A stretch of 64,000 nucleotides of DNA from Cytophagales bacterium. GTDB lineage: Bacteria; Bacteroidota; Bacteroidia; Cytophagales; Spirosomataceae. Below, piece after piece: positions 42,746 to 51,313 of the stretch; position 1 is the stretch's first letter, and each line of letters starts with the position of its first letter. Made by a program: the position numbers and the translations under genes. Location of the stretch: the NCBI GenBank assembly GCA_013298025.1, contig JAAFJE010000009.1, positions 148,875 to 212,874 of the forward strand. Reading direction: 5' to 3'. The notes under the pieces were generated by a model that did no database searches, was not told where the DNA came from, and was given only the letters and a program-made list of their open reading frames with translations.

Positions 42746-45106
42746 ATGGCTAATTTATCGGAAAATAATTTCTTTGAAGAAAAAGAGAAAGAAATAGACT
42801 TTAGAAAAATTTTTGTTCAATACGTTCAATACTGGTATCTTTTTGTCATAAGTTTAATCCTTGTAACAGTTGGGGCATTGGCTTACTTATGGTATGTTCG
42901 ACCAGTGTATAAAATATCTGCCTCTTTGTTGATTAAAGATGAGAAAAAAGGGCTAACTGCCAACAATGATGTACTTAAAGATTTAGCCGCATCTTTTGGA
43001 GGAAACAAAATTGTAGAAAACGAGATGGAAGTGTTAAAATCTCGTACTTTAATGGATAAGGTAGTTGAAGAACTACAGCTAACAACCACTTATTATGCCG
43101 ATTACAAATTAAAACGAGATCCTGAACTGTTTGGAAATTCGCCAATTATTTTTCAGCCTGAAAAAATTAATGATAATATATACAAAGAAGTTTTTGTTAT
43201 CAATATTATTAATGGTAAATCATTTCGCATATCAACACCAAGTAAAAGTCTTGATAAGATTGTAGATTTTGGAGAGCGTATTAGTGTAGCAGGAGGAAGC
43301 TTTCGGGTATTCGCAGTGATGAAAAACTTTGTCAAGAATAATCTACCAATCAAGGTTGTAATCTCTCCTAAAAATACAATGACAGACAAGTATCTGGATA
43401 TTTTAAATGTAAGCTTACTCAATTTAAAAAGTACAGTACTTGGTATATCACTAGAGGAAACAGCTCCAGCTAAGGGAAAGGCTATTCTCAATAAGCTTAT
43501 AGAGGTTTACGTGGCAACTTCACTTGAAGATAAAAACAAAGAGGCTGCTACTACCTTACATTTTATAGAAGATCGTTTGAAACTCATTACTGGTGAGTTG
43601 GTGGACGTAGAGAAAAATGTAGAAGAATATAAAAGTAATAGAGGTATTACTGATTTGAGTGAAGAGGCTAGACTATTTCTACAAAAAATCAACGAAAATG
43701 ATACACAACTAAATGAAGTTGATATTAAATTGAAAATGCTAGATAATCTAGAAAATTATCTCAAACATAGTGGAACCTTGATTGCACCTGCGTCTATTAC
43801 AACCAGCATGGATCCTATTTTACAAGGACTGGTCTTGCGTTTGGCTGATTTAGAAGCAGAAAAAGATAAGTATTCCAGAACAGAAACGACCAATAATCCC
43901 CTTCTGCAATCTGTACAAGTACAAATAGCTAATATTAAGCAGGCGATTAGAGAGAATATCCAGAACCAAAAAAGTAATATCCTCGCCTCAAAGACTAAGC
44001 TGGCTACCAATGGCAAACAAATAGAGGGATTGATTCGAGATATTCCGCACAAAGAAAGAGAATTTGTTGGGATTAAACGCCAACAGATGATTAAAGAAAG
44101 CTTATACTTACTCCTCTTGCAAAAAAGAGAAGAAACCGCTATTTCTTATGCTTCTGCGGTGTCTGATAGCAGGGTAGTGGATAGCCCCTATGTATCTTCT
44201 GCTCCTGTAAAACCTAAAAGGTCATTTATATATCTAGTATCTTTCATTTTAGGTTTAATATTACCTATTGGTATTGTTAATATTATCAGAATGTTGAATA
44301 CGAAAGTAATGTCTCGACAAGACATTGAAGAGAATACTAAAGTACAAATCCTAGGAGAGATTGGTCAGAAAAGCAAGGATGAGTTGGGTTCTGTTATTGA
44401 TATGCGTGGCAAGAGTATTATTTCGGAGCAGTTTAGAATGTTGCGTACCAACTTACAATATTTAGGAGGAGGATTGAGAGAACAAAAAGTAATTCTCTTT
44501 ACTTCGTCGGCATCAGGTGAAGGAAAAAGTTTTATTGGTTTGAACTTGGGTGCTAGTTTGGCTGTGTTAGATAAAAAAGTAGTTGTACTAGAACTAGACT
44601 TACGTAAACCTAAAGTGTCTGAATACTTGGGGGTTGACAGAAGCTTGGGGATGACAAACTACCTGATTGGGGCTGCTACCAAAGAGGAAATTATCAAAAG
44701 TACAGATGTTGACCCCAACTTATATATTATTTCTTCTGGCCCCATTCCTCCCAATCCTGTAGAACTACTTTCTAATGGGCGATTAAAGGAGCTTGTTGAA
44801 TATTTGAAAACTCAATTCGACTATGTTATTCTCGATACCCCGCCTGTAGGGTTAGTAACAGATTCAATCGTGATAGGAGAAAGTGCTGATATGTCATTCT
44901 ATGTGGTACGTCAGAACTATACTTTCAAAGGGCAACTTAATATTGTAAACGATTTGGCTCGACAACAAAAATTAAAGTCTTTGCACCTTATTTTCAATGG
45001 TGTTGATTTCAAATCAGCAGGTTATTATGGTTATGGCTATGGTTATGGCTATGGTTACGGCTATGGTTATGGCTACGGTAACTATGAAGGAAGAGAAAAA
45101 ATGTAA
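42746..45106 (+). CDS. Wzc-type tyrosine autokinase and polysaccharide co-polymerase
   Basis: An inner-membrane chain-length regulator fused to a BY-kinase, governing polymerisation and export through phosphorylation cycles. Residues about 15-110 are the Wzz domain after the first membrane helix (VISLILVTVGALAYLWYV). A long coiled-coil periplasmic region follows, then a second helix (about 496-516, SFIYLVSFILGLILPIG). The kinase has Walker A SASGEGKS (about 594-601), Walker A' VVVLELDLRKPK and Walker B YVILDTPP. The tail is a tyrosine cluster of Tyr-Gly repeats with 11 Tyr in the last 30 residues, the autophosphorylation site. It is 786 residues and lies between the export gene and the sialic-acid block. 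Confidence 0.95.
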   Translation: MANLSENNFFEEKEKEIDFRKIFVQYVQYWYLFVISLILVTVGALAYLWYVRPVYKISASLLIKDEKKGLTANNDVLKDLAASFGGNKIVENEMEVLKSRTLMDKVVEELQLTTTYYADYKLKRDPELFGNSPIIFQPEKINDNIYKEVFVINIINGKSFRISTPSKSLDKIVDFGERISVAGGSFRVFAVMKNFVKNNLPIKVVISPKNTMTDKYLDILNVSLLNLKSTVLGISLEETAPAKGKAILNKLIEVYVATSLEDKNKEAATTLHFIEDRLKLITGELVDVEKNVEEYKSNRGITDLSEEARLFLQKINENDTQLNEVDIKLKMLDNLENYLKHSGTLIAPASITTSMDPILQGLVLRLADLEAEKDKYSRTETTNNPLLQSVQVQIANIKQAIRENIQNQKSNILASKTKLATNGKQIEGLIRDIPHKEREFVGIKRQQMIKESLYLLLLQKREETAISYASAVSDSRVVDSPYVSSAPVKPKRSFIYLVSFILGLILPIGIVNIIRMLNTKVMSRQDIEENTKVQILGEIGQKSKDELGSVIDMRGKSIISEQFRMLRTNLQYLGGGLREQKVILFTSSASGEGKSFIGLNLGASLAVLDKKVVVLELDLRKPKVSEYLGVDRSLGMTNYLIGAATKEEIIKSTDVDPNLYIISSGPIPPNPVELLSNGRLKELVEYLKTQFDYVILDTPPVGLVTDSIVIGESADMSFYVVRQNYTFKGQLNIVNDLARQQKLKSLHLIFNGVDFKSAGYYGYGYGYGYGYGYGYGYGNYEGREKM
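45026..45079 (+). repeat. 6-bp tandem repeat encoding the tyrosine tail of the kinase
   Basis: Nine copies of TAYGGY (54 bases), mostly as a 12-bp higher unit TATGGTTATGGC, encode nine Tyr-Gly pairs. Any loss or gain of a unit keeps the reading frame but changes the number of phosphorylatable tyrosines. Confidence 0.9.
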
Positions 45107-45138
45107 TACAAGGCTATTAAAATATTTACAAGTATAAT

Positions 45139-45801
45139 ATGAAAATTACAGCGGTTATTCCCATCAGATTGGGATCCCAACGCGTGAAAAATAAGAATCT
45201 TAAACCGTTTGGAGATACCAACTTACTTGAGTTAAAGATAGATAATTTACAACGAGTAGAAGGTATTCACGAAATCATTGTAAACACAGATTCTGAACAA
45301 GCAATAGAAATAGCTAAGGCAAAAGGAGTATCTTTTCACAGAAGAGAGGATTATTATGCCTCTTCCCAATGTACCAATAGTGAATTTTTACAACATCTTG
45401 GGTTGGTAACAGAAACAGACATTTTTGCCTATTGCCCTTGCACAACACCTTTTATTAAACCTTCAACGATTCAAGAAGCAATAGATGCGTTTTTGTTGAG
45501 TACTGAACATGATTGTTTGGCTACAGTATCTCTAGTGAAAGAGTTTTTATGGTTAGATGGTAATCCTATTAACTATGAAAGAGATAAGCAGCCCAATAGC
45601 CAAAACTTACCTAATATCTATGCCTTGAATTTTGGACTTAATTTAATCAAAAGGCAAGATTTGATACAATACAAAAATATTGTAGGAATGAAGCCTATGT
45701 TTACAATTACAGATGAAATAGAAGGATTAGATATTGATACCCCACTTGATTTTTTTGTGGCAGAGCAGATTTACTCAAATAGAAGCGAATTTATAAAATA
45801 G
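45139..45801 (+). CDS. CMP-nonulosonate (acylneuraminate) cytidylyltransferase
   Basis: Activates a sialic-type sugar (nonulosonate) with CTP, giving the CMP-sugar donor. The protein opens with the CMP-sugar synthetase signature IPIRLGSQRVKNKNLKPFG (residues 7-25; consensus IPARxGSxRxxxKN). It continues with EIIVNTDSEQAIEIA and a metal/substrate region YCPCTTPFIKPSTIQEAID (about 96-114), and ends with TDEIEGLDIDTPLDF. At 220 residues it is a one-domain NeuA without the C-terminal esterase domain seen in E. coli NeuA. The exact sugar (Neu5Ac, Kdn, legionaminic or pseudaminic acid) cannot be read. It lies just before an IMPase-family gene and a NeuB-fusion gene. Confidence 0.87.
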   Translation: MKITAVIPIRLGSQRVKNKNLKPFGDTNLLELKIDNLQRVEGIHEIIVNTDSEQAIEIAKAKGVSFHRREDYYASSQCTNSEFLQHLGLVTETDIFAYCPCTTPFIKPSTIQEAIDAFLLSTEHDCLATVSLVKEFLWLDGNPINYERDKQPNSQNLPNIYALNFGLNLIKRQDLIQYKNIVGMKPMFTITDEIEGLDIDTPLDFFVAEQIYSNRSEFIK

Positions 45802-45811
45802 CATAGGTACT

Positions 45812-46492
45812 ATGAATATTTGTGACGAGATAAAAAAGATAATAAAAGAAAACCTTAACGATATTATCACGCTTAGACAAGAAAAAATGTTGAAAGAAGA
45901 TGATAGTTATGTTTCAAAAGGTGACTACTTATGCGAAAAATTAGTCAAAGACTTTATCAAAAACAACCTCCCCGATTATGCTCTGGTATCAGAAGAATCG
46001 CCAGAAGATAATAAACGGAACTGGCAACAGGATAAAGTGATTATTCTTGACCCAATTGATGGTACAGAAAATTTTGTGTCGGGGCTAAAAGAATGGGGAG
46101 TAGCGGTATGTGTATATGAATACGGAAAGCATAAAGAATCTATGCTTGCTTTACCCGAATTAGATTGCTATTTGAAAACGGGTGACAGTTTCCAAAAGTT
46201 TGAATCCAGAATAGCAGGTATATCATCTAGCTTAACCAAAGAAGATATTCTAAAATTAGAACCAGGTTTTGAGTATCGCATCATTGGTTGTGCCGTATAT
46301 AATATGTATAATGTTGTTATGGGTTCCTTCTACAGCTTTGAAAATCCCAAGGGTGCTAAAGTATGGGATATTATACCTGGTTTGAATCTAGCATTAGAAA
46401 ATGGTTTATCAGTTACTGTAAATAATCAAGAATATCATGGAGAACTTCTCGACCCAAATCAGAAATATATTTTCAAAATCCAAAACCGATAG
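45812..46492 (+). CDS. Inositol-monophosphatase-family sugar phosphatase
   Basis: A Mg-dependent phosphatase of the IMPase/CysQ superfamily. The metal sites are EES (residues 61-63, motif GEES-like) and ILDPIDGTENF (78-88), with a third carboxylate near VWDIIPGL (about 187). Length is 226, at the short end of the family. In a nonulosonate cluster it may remove phosphate from a 9-phosphate sugar produced by the adjacent NeuB-type synthase, but 9-phosphatases of known pathways are mostly HAD enzymes, so this is a hypothesis only. The last 56 bases of the gene are shared with the next gene in another frame. Confidence 0.8.
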   Translation: MNICDEIKKIIKENLNDIITLRQEKMLKEDDSYVSKGDYLCEKLVKDFIKNNLPDYALVSEESPEDNKRNWQQDKVIILDPIDGTENFVSGLKEWGVAVCVYEYGKHKESMLALPELDCYLKTGDSFQKFESRIAGISSSLTKEDILKLEPGFEYRIIGCAVYNMYNVVMGSFYSFENPKGAKVWDIIPGLNLALENGLSVTVNNQEYHGELLDPNQKYIFKIQNR

Positions 46493-48008
46493 AGTTTACG
46501 TACTAGGTAAAGGTGCAAGCCTTGGTAAAATAGCAAAAAGTCGTCTGGAAGATGGCGTTGTTATTAACATTAACGACTCTGAGCGATATTACGCAGGTGA
46601 TATTGCTTTAGTACACAGCTTATGGGCTTATCAGAGTATTAAAGAAAATGGCTTTAAGGCTGGTTGCTATGTTTCGGATAAACAAATGCCCGAATCTGTT
46701 AACAGTATTCAAGTACCATATTTTCCAGATACCTACGAAACTACAGAGAGTTATTTGTTTTCAGCTCATGGAGACGAATTATTTATTTCAGACTTTTTAT
46801 TCTTATCGGCCATTCGTTTAGGCGTTGTAATGGCAAAAGAGTTGAATAAAAAACTAGATATATACTTTTTAGGCTTTGATTTCGGTAGTGATTCTAATGC
46901 TACTTTAATTGAAGATTTTTCTGGACATAGCCAATTGTTTAGAGATGCTGTTTTGCGTACACAAGAAGATACGTTTGTACGAATAAAGTCGTATATTGAA
47001 ACAGATGTACCTTCTATCAATTTGGTTCATGTTGGACGTAAGCCCTACAGCGATATTTCTATTGGTCTCTTTAACCAAGGAAATTTTACTGACTTTGTTG
47101 AGCATAAAAGTAACAACGAATTATATTTAGGCGTAAAGGAAAAGATTTTTGCAGGTATTCCTATGGTTGTGGCTGAATTAACCAATAACCATATCGGGGA
47201 CGAAAAGCGTCTTAGAACCATGATTCGTATGGCAAAAGATGAAGGTGCTGATATTATCAAAGTCCAAAGAAGAGATGTAGATACTTTTTATAGTGAAGCT
47301 GAACTAGCCAAGCCTTATAAATCACCCTTTGGTAACACGTTAGGGCATTACCGTAGATCAGTAGAACTTACGGATGATTTATTTAAGGTTTTAATAGAGG
47401 AATGTCGTCAGAACGAAATATTTTGGTTTACTTCTGTATTGGACAAAAATTCTTATGAATATATTCTCCAGTACAACCTGCCATTGATCAAACTTCCAAG
47501 CACCATCTCTAATCACCGTAATTATTTAAAACATGTAGCCGATACTTTCGATGGTGATATAGTGGTATCTACGGGCTTTACAGACAAAGAATATGAAGAA
47601 TTTGTCTTAAATGAATTTACGTCTAACAACCGTCTATTGTATTTGTTGCAGTGTACTTCTTCTTATCCTGCTCCTCCAGATGCTTGTAACATTGCAGTGA
47701 TTCGTCATTACAATGAAATTCGTCACGAACGATTCCCGAACATTATACCAGGCTATTCTAGTCATGATGTAGGAGCTTTAGCTTCGCAAATGGCCATTAG
47801 TGCAGGAGCACTAATGATTGAAAAGCATGTGAAATTGGGTAATCTCGACTGGGTACATTTTGATAGTGTAGCTCTTGATATAACCAAAGGCGAACTAAGA
47901 AGCTTTGTAGAGGAAGTAAAAAAAGCGGTTGTTATTTGTGGTGAAAAAGAGAAAAAAGTTCATGCAAAAGAACATCATAAATACGTACCAAACGAAAAAA
48001 GTAATTAA
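46437..48008 (+). CDS. Fusion: sialyltransferase/DUF115-like domain + SAF-less NeuB nonulosonate synthase
   Basis: A 523-residue two-domain protein. Residues about 18-230 resemble the Rossmann-like core of GT42 sialyltransferases and DUF115/Maf proteins: VYVLGKGASLGKI (20-32) and DIYFLGFDFG (141-150), matching the GNGPSL and CGIDF positions of CstII-type enzymes. Residues about 238-510 are NeuB, the synthase condensing PEP with an N-acylmannosamine-type sugar: MVVAELTNNHIG, IIKVQRRD, VSTGF, LQCTSSYP, GYSSHDVG, EKHVKL. The C-terminal SAF (antifreeze-like) lid of NeuB is missing. The start ATG 46437 overlaps the upstream gene by 56 bases and no later ATG fits. It suggests synthesis and transfer of one sugar coupled in one polypeptide; this is inferred. 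Confidence 0.75.
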   Translation: MENFSTQIRNIFSKSKTDRVYVLGKGASLGKIAKSRLEDGVVININDSERYYAGDIALVHSLWAYQSIKENGFKAGCYVSDKQMPESVNSIQVPYFPDTYETTESYLFSAHGDELFISDFLFLSAIRLGVVMAKELNKKLDIYFLGFDFGSDSNATLIEDFSGHSQLFRDAVLRTQEDTFVRIKSYIETDVPSINLVHVGRKPYSDISIGLFNQGNFTDFVEHKSNNELYLGVKEKIFAGIPMVVAELTNNHIGDEKRLRTMIRMAKDEGADIIKVQRRDVDTFYSEAELAKPYKSPFGNTLGHYRRSVELTDDLFKVLIEECRQNEIFWFTSVLDKNSYEYILQYNLPLIKLPSTISNHRNYLKHVADTFDGDIVVSTGFTDKEYEEFVLNEFTSNNRLLYLLQCTSSYPAPPDACNIAVIRHYNEIRHERFPNIIPGYSSHDVGALASQMAISAGALMIEKHVKLGNLDWVHFDSVALDITKGELRSFVEEVKKAVVICGEKEKKVHAKEHHKYVPNEKSN

Positions 48009-48018
48009 ACAAACAAAT

Positions 48019-48054
48019 AAGGTGTCACGAAGTATGGATTGGTTGTGACACCTT
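48019..48054 (+). other. Stem-loop between the NeuB-fusion and Asp-box genes
   Basis: AAGGTGTCAC (48019-48028) pairs perfectly with GTGACACCTT (48045-48054), loop 16 bases. No T-run follows, so it may attenuate, not end, the long polysaccharide transcript, or stabilise the 3' end of the upstream message. Confidence 0.6.
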
Positions 48055-48097
48055 GCTCCTTCATAAACTCTAAACAAATAAAGCTCTTCTCTTTACC

Positions 48098-49405
48098 ATG
48101 AAAAAGTTAATGTTACTTATAAACGTTTTAGTATTCAAAACGCTTGTGTTTTCGAGTTGTAAAGAAGACATCTCTATGTCTTACCAACCTGTCATTCCCA
48201 AAGATACGGTACTTATTGAAAAAAACATTACTGAGAAACAAGCCATAGAATACGGAGATGAACTGATAAAAAAACAAGTGGCTATCTCTAAATTCGAAGG
48301 GGAAGTTTATGCTCACGATTCAAAGCTATTGATTGCAGATGGAGTGGGGTATTGTGCTTATTACGGTAATGACATTAGTGCACAAGAAGGGGTAGGAGGA
48401 CAATCTGTGAGATTGGCTGTATTCGATATAGAGAATCCTAGCAACAAAAAAATATACGATGTTTTTAAAGAAAATGAACAATATCCAACCTTGAAATTAG
48501 AGCAGAATGCTCCTTGCTATACCCCTGTACTTTTTCTAACAAAGGATAAAAAAGTGAGAATATTGGCAAAGGTATATACTGGTGGATGGCAACAAAAATA
48601 CTATTATAGAGATTTTGATCCGATCAGTACTACTTTGACTAATCCCCAAATTTGTAAAATAGCTATTCAAGGAAATAGTAATTTAGTAGATTTTGATATT
48701 AATAACGTAAGGAAGCATCTGAGTTATATTTTAGGACCTAATTATGATCTAAGTACCGATTTTATGTACGCTACATCTGAGTCACTTATGGCTAATGACA
48801 GTTACTATATCGGTCTTACAGTAGGAAGATTTACGGTAAATTGGCAAACAGATGAAGGTACCACTTTACTGATGAAAACAGAAAACGCTGGCCAATCTTT
48901 TACTGTGATAGGTGCTCCTGATGGAAGAAAAGTTAATCCAAAGTATTGTCGCCAATTTGTTGAGGGAGCCTTTGACTTCATTGATAATAGTGGAAAGAAT
49001 ATGCTTCTGATAGGAAGAAATAGCCTAGGAAATATTATGCTTAGTGAAAGTAATGATGGAGGATACACTTTTACGACCCCTTATTCTTTAAATGATGCTT
49101 GTGGATTTAATACCTTGGCTTCAAAACCTATTCTAGTAAAATATAATGAGGGATATCTATCTATCTGGAATACAACAGAAAATGTAAATAATTACAATTA
49201 CAGAACAACTTTGGAAATTAGATACGGTAAAGACCCATCAATTTGTAGTAACCCTATAAAAATTAAATTTAGAAATCAGTTTGGATGCCACTATCCGTCG
49301 TTATTTAGATATAAAAATAATTATTATCTTACTTATACAACAGATTCTAGAAGATTTAATAGAAACAGCACAGGTGAGATAGCTTTTATAAAATTACCGT
49401 TTTAA
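48098..49405 (+). CDS. Secreted lipoprotein with sialidase-like Asp boxes
   Basis: A 435-residue lipoprotein (signal ending LVFSSC, Cys21). No enzyme family is certain, but two Asp-box-like segments are visible, TENAGQSF (261-268) and SNDGGYTF (318-325), matching the S/T-x-D-x-G-x-T-F/W motif of sialidase/BNR beta-propellers. The C-terminal half, rich in aromatic strands ([10 protein letters not shown]), suits such a propeller. It follows the CMP-sugar synthetase, phosphatase and NeuB genes, so a surface sialidase-like hydrolase or binder acting on the exported polysaccharide is attractive but inferred. The catalytic Arg triad and Tyr/Glu pair of true sialidases were not located. Alternative: a non-catalytic glycan-binding propeller. 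Confidence 0.6.
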   Translation: MKKLMLLINVLVFKTLVFSSCKEDISMSYQPVIPKDTVLIEKNITEKQAIEYGDELIKKQVAISKFEGEVYAHDSKLLIADGVGYCAYYGNDISAQEGVGGQSVRLAVFDIENPSNKKIYDVFKENEQYPTLKLEQNAPCYTPVLFLTKDKKVRILAKVYTGGWQQKYYYRDFDPISTTLTNPQICKIAIQGNSNLVDFDINNVRKHLSYILGPNYDLSTDFMYATSESLMANDSYYIGLTVGRFTVNWQTDEGTTLLMKTENAGQSFTVIGAPDGRKVNPKYCRQFVEGAFDFIDNSGKNMLLIGRNSLGNIMLSESNDGGYTFTTPYSLNDACGFNTLASKPILVKYNEGYLSIWNTTENVNNYNYRTTLEIRYGKDPSICSNPIKIKFRNQFGCHYPSLFRYKNNYYLTYTTDSRRFNRNSTGEIAFIKLPF

Positions 49406-49415
49406 AATAAACATT

Positions 49416-50000
49416 ATGAAAAAAATCTTATTAATATTAATTCCAATCAGTGTAAGGAAAATAATATTTCACTGGTTAACATCATTAGAATGGTTATTTT
49501 TGAATAGCATAATCTCTTCTTTTCCTTCCCAAAGAATAAGAATTTGGGTTTTGAATTTGATGGGTGCAAAAATTCCTAAATCGACAGCTGTGTATGGAGG
49601 CAATGAATATAGAAATCCTAAAGGACTTACTATAGGAACGAATACTGCTTTAGGACATAGGGCTATTTTGGATGCAAGAATGGGACTCGAAATAGGTAAT
49701 AACGTTTGCTTCGGTACAGAGGTTATGATTTGGTCATTACATCATGACTATAATGATATTGGGTTTAAAGGAGTTGGAGGTAAGGTTACAATTTGTAATT
49801 ACGTATGGTTAGGTTCACGATGTATTATTCTCCCTGGAGTAACTATTGGTGAAGGTGCTGTGGTTGCAGCAGGAGCTGTTGTTACAAAAGACGTCGAGCC
49901 ATATACAGTTGTAGGAGGTATTCCTGCTAAGAAAATTGCTCTCAGAGAAAGAAAAGAGTATAATTATTCTCCGAATGCAGATAGACTACATTTTGTGTAA
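49416..50000 (+). CDS. Hexapeptide-repeat O-acetyltransferase
   Basis: A 194-residue acetyltransferase of the left-handed beta-helix family (LbH, maltose/galactoside O-acetyltransferase-like), probably decorating the polysaccharide or its precursor with acetyl groups from acetyl-CoA. The repeats run from [17 protein letters not shown] (about 71-87) through [37 protein letters not shown]. The active His is in SLHHDY, and the C-terminal [13 protein letters not shown] is typical. An N-terminal hydrophobic stretch (residues 1-20) may attach it to the membrane. It starts 10 bases after the Asp-box gene. Confidence 0.85.
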   Translation: MKKILLILIPISVRKIIFHWLTSLEWLFLNSIISSFPSQRIRIWVLNLMGAKIPKSTAVYGGNEYRNPKGLTIGTNTALGHRAILDARMGLEIGNNVCFGTEVMIWSLHHDYNDIGFKGVGGKVTICNYVWLGSRCIILPGVTIGEGAVVAAGAVVTKDVEPYTVVGGIPAKKIALRERKEYNYSPNADRLHFV

Positions 50001-50021
50001 ATAAATAATATTTTTAATAGA

Positions 50022-51293
50022 ATGACTGATGACAATTGCTTTCAAAAATATATAGAACTAAAAAGAAAGTTTGGTTTTGTATATAAGGAAATAGATCTAG
50101 GAAAAGTTTTAGCTCATGATCTAGCTAAAGTTACTTTTAATCAAAATGGTACTAATCGAGCTATAGAAATATTTCATAATTTATTTTACAAGATTGATTT
50201 TAATCAATTGAAACAGTCAATGGTAAGCAACAAAATTGTCTGTATTTATTCGGTTGATAGGCTTGACTACAAGCATCAGCTTGATCAAACATTTAAGCAT
50301 ATAGATTCAACGAAAATTTGGATTTTAAGTGATTTTTCTTGGAAAAAAAGTTTAAATATATTTAGAATTTTCAAAGCCTTTTTTTATACTTTAAAAATAT
50401 CGGGTGCCTATCAGTTAAATTTTACACAGATATTTTTTTTAGCAAGCCGACTAGTATATTACAAAAATCTCTGTGATCAACTCTATAAAACGTTTGATAA
50501 GTTTGATAATGAGGGTAAAGTGTTTGTAGCCTTTAATAGTGCTTTTACAGTTGAAAATCTACTGACTCAATTTTTTAGAAGCCAGAATATCCGAACAATC
50601 TCTTTATCACACTGCATTTTTACAACTTACAAAAGTTTTGTTCCTTTAGATATAATAAATGCAGAAAATATTGTATCTGAAAAGCTTCTTGTTTGGGGAG
50701 AGTCTTCAAGAAGGCATCTCATTAACCATTTTGGAGTTTCTAAAGACAGTGTAGAAGTGGCGGGTAATCCAAAATATGCCTTAAAAGTTATCAATGTTAA
50801 ACAAAGTTTTAAAAAAGGAGTAGTGCTTCTAGGTAGAAAAATCTATGAAGAATCAAACTTTGATATAGTAAATATATTAAAAGAACTATCAAACACATTA
50901 CCTAATATTTGTTTTGAACTTAAACTTCACCTTTCGTTAGACAGTACTATTTATAAAAGACTATGTGATGGTACTAATATAAGTGTTATTGAAGGCAAAG
51001 AATCATTAAATGAGCTTTTTGAACAAAAGGATTATGACTTTGCTATCGTAAATAATTCAACTGCATATTACGAAGCAATGTATTACGACATGGTATGTTT
51101 TCGTTATGAGCCATCAGAAAATGAAAAATTTGAAGGGTTAGATGATTACTTTCATAATGCTTCCAGTCTATTAGATAAAATTTCAAATTTCCAATCTACA
51201 AATTCTGAAGATCTTAATTTTCGTGTTGAAAGACTATTGGCTGAAGCCATTGGAATGGGAATAAATCAATACAAAGAACTATTAGACCTTTAA
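50022..51293 (+). CDS. Putative GT-B-fold glycosyltransferase
   Basis: A 423-residue protein not placed in a named family. The second half has GT-B features: LVWGESSRRHLINHFGV (about 226-242), VEVAGNPKY, a possible nucleotide-binding turn, VVLLGRKIYEESN, then INVIE-like KESLNELFEQKDYDFAIVNNSTAYYEAMYYD, the acidic/serine region where CDP-glycerol and sialyl transferases bind donor phosphates. In its neighbourhood, a transferase for the nonulosonate or another rare sugar is likely. The N-terminal half is basic and aromatic. It lies between the acetyltransferase and Wzx genes with short spacing. Confidence 0.6.
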   Translation: MTDDNCFQKYIELKRKFGFVYKEIDLGKVLAHDLAKVTFNQNGTNRAIEIFHNLFYKIDFNQLKQSMVSNKIVCIYSVDRLDYKHQLDQTFKHIDSTKIWILSDFSWKKSLNIFRIFKAFFYTLKISGAYQLNFTQIFFLASRLVYYKNLCDQLYKTFDKFDNEGKVFVAFNSAFTVENLLTQFFRSQNIRTISLSHCIFTTYKSFVPLDIINAENIVSEKLLVWGESSRRHLINHFGVSKDSVEVAGNPKYALKVINVKQSFKKGVVLLGRKIYEESNFDIVNILKELSNTLPNICFELKLHLSLDSTIYKRLCDGTNISVIEGKESLNELFEQKDYDFAIVNNSTAYYEAMYYDMVCFRYEPSENEKFEGLDDYFHNASSLLDKISNFQSTNSEDLNFRVERLLAEAIGMGINQYKELLDL

Positions 51294-51313
51294 GGTATTA
51301 ACATACAATTCAA

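Noticed and set aside
45026..45079. Regular repeat as a possible CRISPR or satellite
   Set aside because: The repeat is coding, 6-12 bp, without spacers, and encodes the known type of tyrosine tail.
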